Shown here piece by piece: positions 1 through 6,079 of a stretch of 7,315 bases of DNA; the first letter of the stretch is position 1, and the number at the start of each line of letters is the position of its first letter. Position numbers and translations under genes: made by a program. Source of the DNA: Frankiales bacterium (GTDB lineage: Bacteria; Actinomycetota; Actinomycetes; Mycobacteriales; SCTD01); contig JAOPVD010000120.1 in assembly GCA_025966295.1 (NCBI GenBank), positions 1 through 7,315 of the forward strand, given 5' to 3'. The notes below the pieces were generated by a model that had not been told where the DNA came from, did no database searches, and saw only the letters and a list, made by a program, of their open reading frames with translations.

Positions 1-149
1 TGCCGCTGCGGCCGGTGGCGCCCGGTGCCAGCCCCACCAGCTCGCCGTGCCCGGCCGGCGTCCCGCGGGGCCCGGTGCCCACCGCCACCCCCCGCCCGAC
101 GACTCCCGTGGCCCCCGTCGTCACGCCGTCGCCGACGCCCTCGAGATGA
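1..149 (+). CDS. mreC: MreC, rod shape-determining protein, C-terminal tail only (5' end outside window)
   Basis: Reading frame 3 is open from base 3 to a TGA at 147-149 and gives 48 residues, very rich in Pro, Thr, Ser, Val and Ala (ending TPSPTPSR). No conserved MreC domain is in view. The call rests on position: the frame ends in a 4-bp ATGA overlap with mreD, and mreC directly precedes mreD, mrdA and rodA in the standard elongation cluster. MreC is a single-pass membrane protein whose extracytoplasmic beta domain binds PBP2 and activates the RodA-PBP2 synthase. Actinobacterial MreC proteins often end in a low-complexity Pro-rich tail of this kind, which would lie outside the membrane. It could be the tail of another protein, but context makes MreC much the likeliest. 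No start or promoter is visible. Confidence 0.72.
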   Translation, partial: PLRPVAPGASPTSSPCPAGVPRGPVPTATPRPTTPVAPVVTPSPTPSR

Positions 150-655
150 CGGCCCAGCGCGTCCTGCTGGGCGCCGTCACCATCGTGACGGCGCTGCTCC
201 TGCAGGTCACCGTCATCTCGCGGCTGCCCCTGCCCGGGGCCGCTCCCGACCTGCTGCTCGTGCTGGTCGTGGCCTTCGCCCTGGCCGAGGGGCCGATGGC
301 CGGGATGGTCACCGGCTTCGCGGCCGGCCTGCTCGCCGACGCGCTCTCGGTCCACGAGATGGGGCGGCTGGCGCTCGCCTACGCCCTCGCCGGCTACCTG
401 ACCGGGCTGCTCCACGACGACACCGAGCGCTCCACGCTGCAGCCGTTCGGGGCGGTGCTGCTGGGCGCGCTGGTGTCGCTGGGCGCCTTCTCGATGGAGG
501 GCGTCCTGCTCGGCGACCCCCGCGTCACGCTGTTCCCGGTGCTGCGGGCCGCGGTCAGCTCGGTCCCCTACGATGTCGTCCTGACGCCCTTCGTCGTCCC
601 CTTGGTGGCCGCGCTCGTGCGACGGCTCGACGTCGACCCGCTGCACCGCCTGTGA
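146..655 (+). CDS. mreD: MreD, rod shape-determining integral membrane protein
   Basis: This is a 169-residue, almost wholly hydrophobic protein with about five membrane segments, near residues 5-25, 33-49, 73-90, 101-120 and 140-158. MreD is the small polytopic partner of MreC and tunes the RodA-PBP2 elongation synthase at the membrane. The stretch GFAAGLLADALS (about 57-68) and the following GR-AYALAGYLTG resemble the conserved MreD core, and the length is normal for the family. ATG 146 is preferred over an in-frame ATG at 47. It overlaps the mreC stop as ATGA (146-149) and begins directly before the first membrane helix, whereas the longer version adds a Pro/Arg/His-rich stretch that is mreC read out of frame. 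No good Shine-Dalgarno site precedes 146, so translation is probably coupled to mreC. Confidence 0.9.
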   Translation: MTAQRVLLGAVTIVTALLLQVTVISRLPLPGAAPDLLLVLVVAFALAEGPMAGMVTGFAAGLLADALSVHEMGRLALAYALAGYLTGLLHDDTERSTLQPFGAVLLGALVSLGAFSMEGVLLGDPRVTLFPVLRAAVSSVPYDVVLTPFVVPLVAALVRRLDVDPLHRL

Positions 656-681
656 TGCCAGCTGTGAGGACCCACTCGTGA
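655..681 (+). CDS. Possible 8-codon coupling mini-ORF between mreD and mrdA
   Basis: ATG 655-657 shares its A with the mreD stop (TGATG, 653-657) and opens the frame MPAVRTHS, which stops at TGA 679-681. That stop overlaps the mrdA start GTG 678-680 as GTGA. A ribosome ending mreD could therefore re-start here and be delivered to the mrdA start. The geometry is directly visible, but translation and function are inference. The mini-ORF runs across the mrdA Shine-Dalgarno sequence, so its translation would also affect access to that site. It may be chance, since the spacer is short and stop codons are scarce in this composition. Confidence 0.35.
   Translation: MPAVRTHS
666..670 (+). promoter_or_regulatory. 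Ribosome-binding site of mrdA
   Basis: GAGGA ends 7 bases before GTG 678. It is one of the few good Shine-Dalgarno matches in the window and fixes the mrdA start. It lies inside the proposed mini-ORF at 655-681. Confidence 0.75.
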
Positions 682-2924
682 GCGACCGCTCCCGGCTCCG
701 GATCGTCGTGCTGCGGGTCATCGTGGTCGCGATCCTGAGCACCCTGCTCGGGCGGCTCGCCTACCTGCAGGTGGCCGAGGGAGCGACGTACCGCAAGGCC
801 GCGGCCGACAACCGGATCCGGGCCGTCATCACCCCGGCGGCCCGCGGCCAGGTGCTGGACGACCGCGGTGTCGCGCTGGTCCGGAACCGCACCGCCCTGG
901 TCGTCTCGGTCACCCGCTCGATCCTGCGCAGCGAGCCGGACAGGGGCGCCGACGTGCTGGCCCGGCTGTCCAAGGTGGTCGGCGTCCCGGCGGAGCAGAT
1001 CGCGCTGGCCATCACGCCGTGCGGCGAGAAGCTCAAGAACGGCGACATCGCCAGCCGCAAGACCGGCTGCTGGAACGGCTCGCCGCTGCAGCCGGTGCCC
1101 ATCAAGTCCTACTCGTCCGACCACCCGGCCGAGGTCCGCCGGGTGCTCGCCATCGAGGAGCACGCCGAGGACTTCCCGGGCGTGCAGGCCCGCTACGCCG
1201 CCGTCCGCGAGTACCCGCACGGCTCGCTGGGCTCGCACGTGCTCGGCTACCTCGGCCCGCTGTCCGAGGAGGAGGTGGCGAAGGCGGCGTACAAGGACCG
1301 GCCGTCCGGCTCCCTCATCGGCCGGGCCGGCGTCGAGAGCGTGTACGACGAGCAGCTGCGCGGGGTCGACGGGGTGCAGCGCCTGGTCGTCGACAAGGAC
1401 GGCACGGTGACCGGCACGCAGGGCACCGTCGAGGCCCGGGCCGGCGACAACCTGGTGCTGTCGATCGACTCCGGCATCCAGCAGGTCGCCGAGGTGGCGC
1501 TGGCGAAGGGGATCGCGGCCGCCCGCGCGCGCTACGACCGGCTGCGCGGCAAGAACTTCACCGCGAACAAGGGCACCGCCATCGTCGTGGAGGTCGGCAC
1601 CGGCCGGATCGTGGCCATGGCCAGCAACCCGACCTACGACCCCACGGTGTTCGTCGGCGGCATCTCCACCCAGGAGTACCGCACCCTGTCCAACGACCCG
1701 GGACAGCCGCTGCTGAGCAACGCCACCCAGGGCATGTACTCGCCGGGCTCCACCTTCAAGGTGGTGTCGACCGCCGCCGCCGTGGAGGCCGGCAACCCGC
1801 TGCTCGGGAGCTACCCCTGCCCGCCGTCGTTCAAGGTCGGGAACCGGGCGTTCCGGAACTTCGAGGGCGAGTACTTCGGGACTATCAACTTCCGGACCAC
1901 GCTCGTGAAGTCGTGCGACACCGTCTACTACAAGCTGGCCTACGAGCAGTGGCTGGCCGACGGCGGCGTGAAGAACAGCAGCCGGGCCCGGGAGGTCTTC
2001 CCCAACGAGGCCCGGTCGTGGGGCTTCGGGACCAAGACCGGCATCGACCTGCCCGACGAGCGCAGCGGCCTCATCACGGACCGCGGCTACAAGCAGCGCC
2101 TCTGGGACCAGACCAAGCAGGTCAAGTGCGCGCGCGCCAGGAACGGCTACCCGGAGGTGGCGAAGACCGATCCGACGCGGGCGGCCTACCTGCACCTGCT
2201 GGCGAAGGAGTTCTGCACCGACGGCTACCGCTACAACGCCGGTGACGCGGCGCTGTTCGCGATCGGCCAGGGCGACGTGCTGGTGACCCCGCTCCAGCTG
2301 GCGATGGCCTACAGCGCGCTCGCCAACGGCGGCACCCTCTACGAGCCCCGGCTGGCCAAGGGCTTCCTGTCCGCCGACGGCTCGACGTACAGCGCGCTGG
2401 CCCCGGTGAAGAAGGGCAAGCTGGCATCGACGCCGGCCGTGCTGGCCTACATGCGCGACGCGCTGCGCGGCGTGCCGCAGCCGGGCGGCACCGCCCAGAC
2501 CGCGTTCGCCGGCTTCCCGTTCGGGCAGGTCCCGATCGCCGGCAAGACCGGCACCGCCGACGTGCAGGGCAAGGCGCCGATCTCGTGGTTCGCCTCGTTC
2601 GCGCCGGCCACCGCGCCGAAGTACGCGGTGGTGGTGATGGTCCCCGAGGCCGGTACCGGCGGCACCACCGCGGCGCCGATCGCCCGCGAGATCTACGACG
2701 CGATGTACGGCTTCGGCGGCAAGAAGGCACTGCTCGGTCCGGGTGGCGTGCTGCCGTCCGGGCTGCCGGTGGTCCGTCCGGACGGCACCATCGCGCCGCC
2801 CGGCACCAAGGTCCCGAAGCCGGCGCAGCGGCTGCTGCCGACGCCGGCAACCTCGACCCGTGCGCTCGGTGGCCCGCTGCCGTGGGCGGAGGCGGTCCGG
2901 CGCCGGTCCGGCGGTCCGACGTGA
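678..2924 (+). CDS. mrdA: Penicillin-binding protein 2 (class B transpeptidase of the elongasome)
   Basis: This 748-residue protein crosslinks peptidoglycan made by its partner RodA during lateral wall growth. It has a short cytoplasmic N-terminus and one membrane anchor (about 9-33). The pedestal domain includes RGQVLDDRG (56-64) and GRAGVE (215-220), and the transpeptidase domain follows. The three active-site motifs are STFK (358-361, nucleophile Ser358), SCD (412-414) and KTG (623-625). SxD rather than SxN is usual in the PBP2 subfamily. Between SCD and KTG lies an insertion of about 50 residues, flanked by Cys484 and Cys513, that I associate with actinobacterial PBP2. The extracytoplasmic part has six cysteines in all (115, 131, 381, 413, 484, 513). 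The C-terminus from about 690 is a Pro/Gly-rich tail. GTG 678 is chosen because GAGGA precedes it by 7 bases and the anchor follows at once. The stop overlaps rodA by GTGA. Identity is secure. Confidence 0.96.
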   Translation: MSDRSRLRIVVLRVIVVAILSTLLGRLAYLQVAEGATYRKAAADNRIRAVITPAARGQVLDDRGVALVRNRTALVVSVTRSILRSEPDRGADVLARLSKVVGVPAEQIALAITPCGEKLKNGDIASRKTGCWNGSPLQPVPIKSYSSDHPAEVRRVLAIEEHAEDFPGVQARYAAVREYPHGSLGSHVLGYLGPLSEEEVAKAAYKDRPSGSLIGRAGVESVYDEQLRGVDGVQRLVVDKDGTVTGTQGTVEARAGDNLVLSIDSGIQQVAEVALAKGIAAARARYDRLRGKNFTANKGTAIVVEVGTGRIVAMASNPTYDPTVFVGGISTQEYRTLSNDPGQPLLSNATQGMYSPGSTFKVVSTAAAVEAGNPLLGSYPCPPSFKVGNRAFRNFEGEYFGTINFRTTLVKSCDTVYYKLAYEQWLADGGVKNSSRAREVFPNEARSWGFGTKTGIDLPDERSGLITDRGYKQRLWDQTKQVKCARARNGYPEVAKTDPTRAAYLHLLAKEFCTDGYRYNAGDAALFAIGQGDVLVTPLQLAMAYSALANGGTLYEPRLAKGFLSADGSTYSALAPVKKGKLASTPAVLAYMRDALRGVPQPGGTAQTAFAGFPFGQVPIAGKTGTADVQGKAPISWFASFAPATAPKYAVVVMVPEAGTGGTTAAPIAREIYDAMYGFGGKKALLGPGGVLPSGLPVVRPDGTIAPPGTKVPKPAQRLLPTPATSTRALGGPLPWAEAVRRRSGGPT

Positions 2925-2930
2925 CGGACT
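2913..2930 (+). promoter_or_regulatory. Small hairpin presenting the mrdA stop / rodA start in its loop
   Basis: GGTCCG (2913-2918) can pair with CGGACT (2925-2930): five Watson-Crick pairs plus one terminal G-U. The 6-base loop (2919-2924) holds exactly the overlapping GTG start of rodA and TGA stop of mrdA. No clear Shine-Dalgarno site precedes rodA, so the fold could limit independent starts and favour ribosomes arriving from mrdA. The pairing is visible; the role is inference, and short GC stems are common by chance in such DNA. Confidence 0.3.
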
Positions 2931-4117
2931 GGAGCACGCCGCGCGTCTCGCCGGTGCCGCTGCGGCCGCGCGAGGTGTCGCTGCGCGAGCGGGCCCTGGA
3001 CCGGACCTCGCCGCTGCGCCAGCTCGACTGGGTGCTCCTGCTGGCGGTGTCGGTCCTGGTCGCCGTCGGCGGCCTGCTGATCTGGTCGGCCACCCGCGAG
3101 AAGGAGATCGCCCTGGGCCTCGACCCGCAGGCGTTCCTCAAAAAGCACATCATCAACGCCGTCATCGGCCTCGCGCTCGGCTGCGCGGCGGCCCTGATCG
3201 ACTACCGGTCGCTGCGGGCCTACGCGCCGATCGTCTACGGCGCCTCCTGCCTGGGCCTGCTGGCGGTGCTGTCGCCGCTCGGCTCGACCATCAACGGCGC
3301 GCACTCCTGGATCGTGCTGCCTGCCGGCTTCCAGATCCAGCCGTCGGAGTTCGCCAAGCTGGCCATCGTCGTGGGCATGGCCATGCTGCTCGGCGAGAAG
3401 CGGGACGGCGAGAGCGGCCCGCGGGACGGCGACGTCCTCACCGCGCTGGCGCTGTGCGCGCTGCCGATGGGCCTGATCATGCTGCAGCCCGACTTCGGCA
3501 CCACGATGGTCTTCATCTTCGTGATCCTGGGCGTGCTCGCGGTCGCCGGCGCACCGGCCCGCTGGGTCGTCGGCCTGCTGGTCGCCGGGGTGCTCGTCGG
3601 CGGCTTCGTCGCGCCGCACGTGCTCAAGGACTACCAGCTCGACCGCTTCCGGGTGGTGGCCAACCCGACGATCGACCCGAGCGGCGTCGGCTACAACACC
3701 ACCCAGGCCCGGGTCGCCATCGGCGCCGGTGGGCTGTGGGGCAAGGGGCTGTTCCAGGGCTCCCAGACCCAGGGCCGGTTCATCCCCGAGCAGCAGACCG
3801 ACTTCGTGTTCACGGTGGCGGGGGAGGAGCTCGGCCTGGTCGGCGCCGGCGGCATCATCCTGGTCCTCGGGCTGGTGCTGTGGCGAGGGCTGCGGATCGC
3901 CTCCCAGGCCACCGACCCGTTCGGGCGGTTGGTGGCCGCCGGGGTCGTGTCGTGGTTCGCGTTCCAGAGCTTCGTCAACATCGGGATGACGCTCGGCATC
4001 ATGCCGGTGACCGGGCTGCCGCTCCCGTTCGTCAGCTACGGCGGGTCGGCGATGTTCGCCAACCTGATGGCCATCGGGCTGCTCCAGAACGTGCACATGA
4101 CCGGCCGCGAGCTCTAG
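2921..4117 (+). CDS. rodA: RodA, SEDS-family peptidoglycan glycosyltransferase
   Basis: This is a 398-residue polytopic membrane protein of the FtsW/RodA/SpoVE family. It polymerises lipid II into glycan strands for elongation, in complex with PBP2. An Arg-rich cytoplasmic N-terminus of about 36 residues precedes the first helix (37-57). Family landmarks are PSEFAKLA (141-148), LQPDFGTT (188-195), the extracytoplasmic loop DPSGVGYNTTQARVAIGAGG (252-271), PEQQTDFVFTVAGEE (289-303) and the C-terminal TGLPLPFVSYGGS (364-376). Asp252 aligns with the Asp shown to be essential in RodA of other bacteria (D262 in E. coli numbering, from memory). The GTG start overlaps the mrdA stop as GTGA, so translation is probably coupled. 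RodA is preferred over FtsW because of the mre/mrdA neighbourhood. It is the last gene of the elongation cluster: the TAG at 4115-4117 is followed by a promoter for the next gene. Confidence 0.95.
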   Translation: MTDWSTPRVSPVPLRPREVSLRERALDRTSPLRQLDWVLLLAVSVLVAVGGLLIWSATREKEIALGLDPQAFLKKHIINAVIGLALGCAAALIDYRSLRAYAPIVYGASCLGLLAVLSPLGSTINGAHSWIVLPAGFQIQPSEFAKLAIVVGMAMLLGEKRDGESGPRDGDVLTALALCALPMGLIMLQPDFGTTMVFIFVILGVLAVAGAPARWVVGLLVAGVLVGGFVAPHVLKDYQLDRFRVVANPTIDPSGVGYNTTQARVAIGAGGLWGKGLFQGSQTQGRFIPEQQTDFVFTVAGEELGLVGAGGIILVLGLVLWRGLRIASQATDPFGRLVAAGVVSWFAFQSFVNIGMTLGIMPVTGLPLPFVSYGGSAMFANLMAIGLLQNVHMTGREL

Positions 4118-4123
4118 CCCTTG

Positions 4124-4144
4124 CCGGCCGCCGCCGCCGGGCCG
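4124..4144 (+). other. GC-rich inverted repeat after rodA
   Basis: CGGCC (4125-4129) can pair with GGCCG (4140-4144). Alternatively, CCGGC (4124-4128) can pair with GCCGG (4136-4140). It lies seven bases after the rodA stop. No T-run follows, so it is not a convincing intrinsic terminator, although it could stabilise or pause the end of the elongation-cluster transcript. It also lies in the upstream part of the next promoter. Confidence 0.25.
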
Positions 4145-4147
4145 ACA

Positions 4148-4160
4148 TACCCTGGAGGCA
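4148..4160 (+). promoter_or_regulatory. Probable leaderless promoter (-10 TACCCT) of the radical SAM gene
   Basis: TACCCT (4148-4153) fits the actinobacterial -10 pattern TANNNT, and six bases separate its last T from A4160, the first base of the ATG. This spacing makes A4160 the expected transcription start, giving an mRNA with no 5' leader, a common arrangement in actinobacteria. GGAGG at 4154-4158 looks like a Shine-Dalgarno site but is only one base from the ATG, too close to work normally. There is no convincing -35: TTGCCG at 4121-4126 would need a 21-base spacer. ATA is almost absent from the window, and one of its two plus-strand copies lies here, overlapping the hexamer (4147-4149). 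Confidence 0.65.
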
Positions 4161-6064
4161 TGCCTGTCGAGAGCCTGTTCCCCCGGCTGGAGAAGCTGCT
4201 GCCGCAGATCAGCAAGCCGATCCAGTACGTCGGCGGTGAGCTGAACTCCCAGGTCAAGGACTGGGACGAGGCCGAGGTCCGCTGGTGCCTGATGTACCCG
4301 GATGCCTACGAGGTCGGGCTGCCGAACCAGGGCGTCATGATCTTGTACGAGGTGCTCAACGAGCAGCCGGGCGTGCTGGCCGAGCGGACCTACAGCGTCT
4401 GGCCCGACCTGGCGAAGCTGATGCGCGAGAACGGCGTCCCGGCGTTCAGCATCGACGCGCACCGGCCGGTGAAGGCCTTCGACGTGCTGGGCATCAGCTT
4501 CTCCACCGAGCTCGGCTACACCAACATGCTCGAGGCGCTCGACCTGGCCGGCATCCCGCTGCACGCCAAGGACCGCACCGAGGACGACCCGATCGTGCTC
4601 GCCGGCGGGCACGCGGCGTTCAACCCGGAGCCGATCGCGGCGTTCATCGACGCGGCGGTGCTCGGCGACGGCGAGCAGGCCGTGCTGGAGATGACCGAGA
4701 TCCTCAAGCAGGCCAAGCGGGACGGCGCCGACCGCGCCGAGACACTGCTGCGGCTGGCGAAGACCGGCGGCGTCTACGTGCCGCGGTTCTACGACGTCGA
4801 GTACCTCGAGGACGGCCGCATCGGCCGGGTCGTGCCGAACCACCCGGACGTGCCGTGGCGGGTCAGCAAGCGCACCGTGATGGACCTCGACGAGTGGCCC
4901 TACCCGAAGCAGCCGCTGGTGCCGCTGGCCGAGACCGTGCACGAGCGGATGAGCGTGGAGATCTTCCGCGGCTGCACCCGTGGCTGCCGGTTCTGCCAGG
5001 CCGGGATGATCACCCGGCCGGTCCGGGAGCGGTCGATCACCGGCATCGGCGAGATGGTCAAGGCCGGCCTCGAGGCGACCGGCTACGAGGAGGTCGGCCT
5101 CCTGAGCCTGAGCAGCGCCGACCACTCCGAGATCGGTGAGATCGCGAAGGGGCTGGCCGACCGGTACGAGGGCACCCAGACCTCGCTGTCGCTGCCGAGC
5201 ACCCGGGTCGACGCGTTCAACATCGACCTGGCCCAGGAGCTGTCCCGCAACGGCCGGCGCTCCGGGCTGACGTTCGCCCCCGAGGGCGGCTCCGAGCGGC
5301 TGCGCAAGGTCATCAACAAGATGGTGACCAAGGAGGACCTGGTCGCCACCGTCACGGCTGCCTACGGCGCCGGCTGGCGGCAGGTGAAGCTCTACTTCAT
5401 GGTCGGCCTCCCGACCGAGACCGACGAGGACGTCCTCGAGATCGCCGACATGGCCCGCGAGGTCATCCGCGCCGGCCGGCAGGCCACCGGCACCCGCGAC
5501 GTGAAGTGCACGGTGTCGATCGGCGGCTTCGTGCCCAAGCCGCACACGCCGTTCCAGTGGGTCGGCCAGGCCGATCCCGACACCATCGACCGCCGCCTGA
5601 AGCTGCTGCGCGACGCCATCCGCGACGACAAGAGCACCGCCAAGTCGATCGGCTACCGCTACCACGACGGCAAGCCGGGCCAGGTCGAGGGCCTGCTCAG
5701 CCGCGGCGACCGCCGGGTCGGCGCGGTGCTGGAGGAGGTCTGGCGGCAGGGCGGCATCTTCGACGGCTGGAGCGAGCACTTCTCCTACGAGCGCTGGATG
5801 ACCGCGGCGCAGGCCGTCGGCGTCGACGTCGACAGGTACACCACCCGCGAGCGCGACGAGCTCGAGGTGCTCCCGTGGGACCACCTCGACTCGGGCCTGG
5901 ACAAAGATTGGCTCTGGTCGGACTGGCAGGAGGCCCTGGCGGAGCAGGACCTCGACGACTGCCGCTGGATCCCGTGCTTCGACTGCGGCGTGTGCCCCCA
6001 GATGGGCACCGAGATCCAGGTCGGCCCCACCGGCAAGACGCTGCTCCCGCTGAGCATCGTGTGA
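4160..6064 (+). CDS. TIGR03960-family radical SAM protein with B12-binding-like N-terminal domain
   Basis: This 634-residue protein has an N-terminal Rossmann-like region (about 42-190, with MYPDAYEVGLPNQG, FDVLGISFSTEL and LAGGHAAFNPEP). That region resembles the cobalamin-binding part of B12 radical SAM enzymes, but I see no canonical DxHxxG cobalamin motif in it. The radical SAM core follows: Cys272-x3-Cys276-x2-Cys279 should hold the 4Fe-4S cluster that cleaves S-adenosylmethionine, and GLPTET (416-421) is another landmark of the core. The C-terminus carries Cys601, Cys606, Cys609 and Cys612 in DCRWIPCFDCGVC, a possible second iron-sulphur or metal site. The reaction and substrate are unknown to me. 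The DUF2344 gene follows at once; in some clostridia the two are fused, which points to a joint function. ATG 4160 is supported by the leaderless promoter and by the family-typical start (M-VESLFPRLE). Family assignment is firm, function open. Confidence 0.9.
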   Translation: MPVESLFPRLEKLLPQISKPIQYVGGELNSQVKDWDEAEVRWCLMYPDAYEVGLPNQGVMILYEVLNEQPGVLAERTYSVWPDLAKLMRENGVPAFSIDAHRPVKAFDVLGISFSTELGYTNMLEALDLAGIPLHAKDRTEDDPIVLAGGHAAFNPEPIAAFIDAAVLGDGEQAVLEMTEILKQAKRDGADRAETLLRLAKTGGVYVPRFYDVEYLEDGRIGRVVPNHPDVPWRVSKRTVMDLDEWPYPKQPLVPLAETVHERMSVEIFRGCTRGCRFCQAGMITRPVRERSITGIGEMVKAGLEATGYEEVGLLSLSSADHSEIGEIAKGLADRYEGTQTSLSLPSTRVDAFNIDLAQELSRNGRRSGLTFAPEGGSERLRKVINKMVTKEDLVATVTAAYGAGWRQVKLYFMVGLPTETDEDVLEIADMAREVIRAGRQATGTRDVKCTVSIGGFVPKPHTPFQWVGQADPDTIDRRLKLLRDAIRDDKSTAKSIGYRYHDGKPGQVEGLLSRGDRRVGAVLEEVWRQGGIFDGWSEHFSYERWMTAAQAVGVDVDRYTTRERDELEVLPWDHLDSGLDKDWLWSDWQEALAEQDLDDCRWIPCFDCGVCPQMGTEIQVGPTGKTLLPLSIV

Positions 6065-6079
6065 GCAGCGTGTGAGCAA
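6058..6079 (+). repeat. Tandem duplication of 11 bp at the radical SAM/DUF2344 junction
   Basis: CGTGTGAGCAG (6058-6068) is followed at once by CGTGTGAGCAA (6069-6079); ten of eleven bases are identical. The first copy contains the radical SAM stop (TGA 6062-6064) and the second the DUF2344 start (GTG 6072-6074). Each copy has a GTGA. Removing one copy would restore a standard 4-bp GTGA stop/start overlap with both proteins unchanged, so the repeat looks like a recent local duplication that opened a 7-base gap between the genes. Confidence 0.7.
6061..6075 (+). CDS. Possible 4-codon coupling mini-ORF between the radical SAM and DUF2344 genes
   Basis: GTG 6061-6063 overlaps the radical SAM stop as GTGA and opens the frame MSSV, which stops at TGA 6073-6075. 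That stop overlaps the DUF2344 start GTG (6072-6074), again as GTGA. It is created by the 11-bp duplication. Such a frame could hand ribosomes from one gene to the next. Translation is inference; with a duplication of this period the frame arises automatically. Confidence 0.28.
   Translation: MSSV

Noticed and set aside
47..145. Upstream in-frame ATG at 47 as the mreD start
   Set aside because: It would add 33 hydrophilic Pro/Arg/His-rich residues overlapping mreC. ATG 146 gives the classic ATGA overlap and a normal MreD N-terminus.
125..153. Inverted repeat GCCGTC (125-130) / GACGGC (148-153) around the mreD start
   Set aside because: Six pairs with a 17-base loop is weak in DNA this GC-rich, and nothing else supports a role.
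1881..1886. Possible minus-strand -10 (GATAGT, reverse complement of ACTATC) in mrdA, the only TAT on the plus strand
   Set aside because: No -35 or extended element is evident and no antisense gene would be served. One near match in 7 kb is expected by chance.
1019..2245. Plus-strand alternative-frame open reading frames inside mrdA, rodA and the radical SAM gene
   Set aside because: Their products are Arg/Pro/Gly/Ala-rich and have no family signature, while the overlapping frames carry clear PBP2, RodA and radical SAM motifs.
4121..4126. TTGCCG as the -35 box of the radical SAM promoter
   Set aside because: The spacer to TACCCT would be 21 bases, well beyond the usual 16-19.
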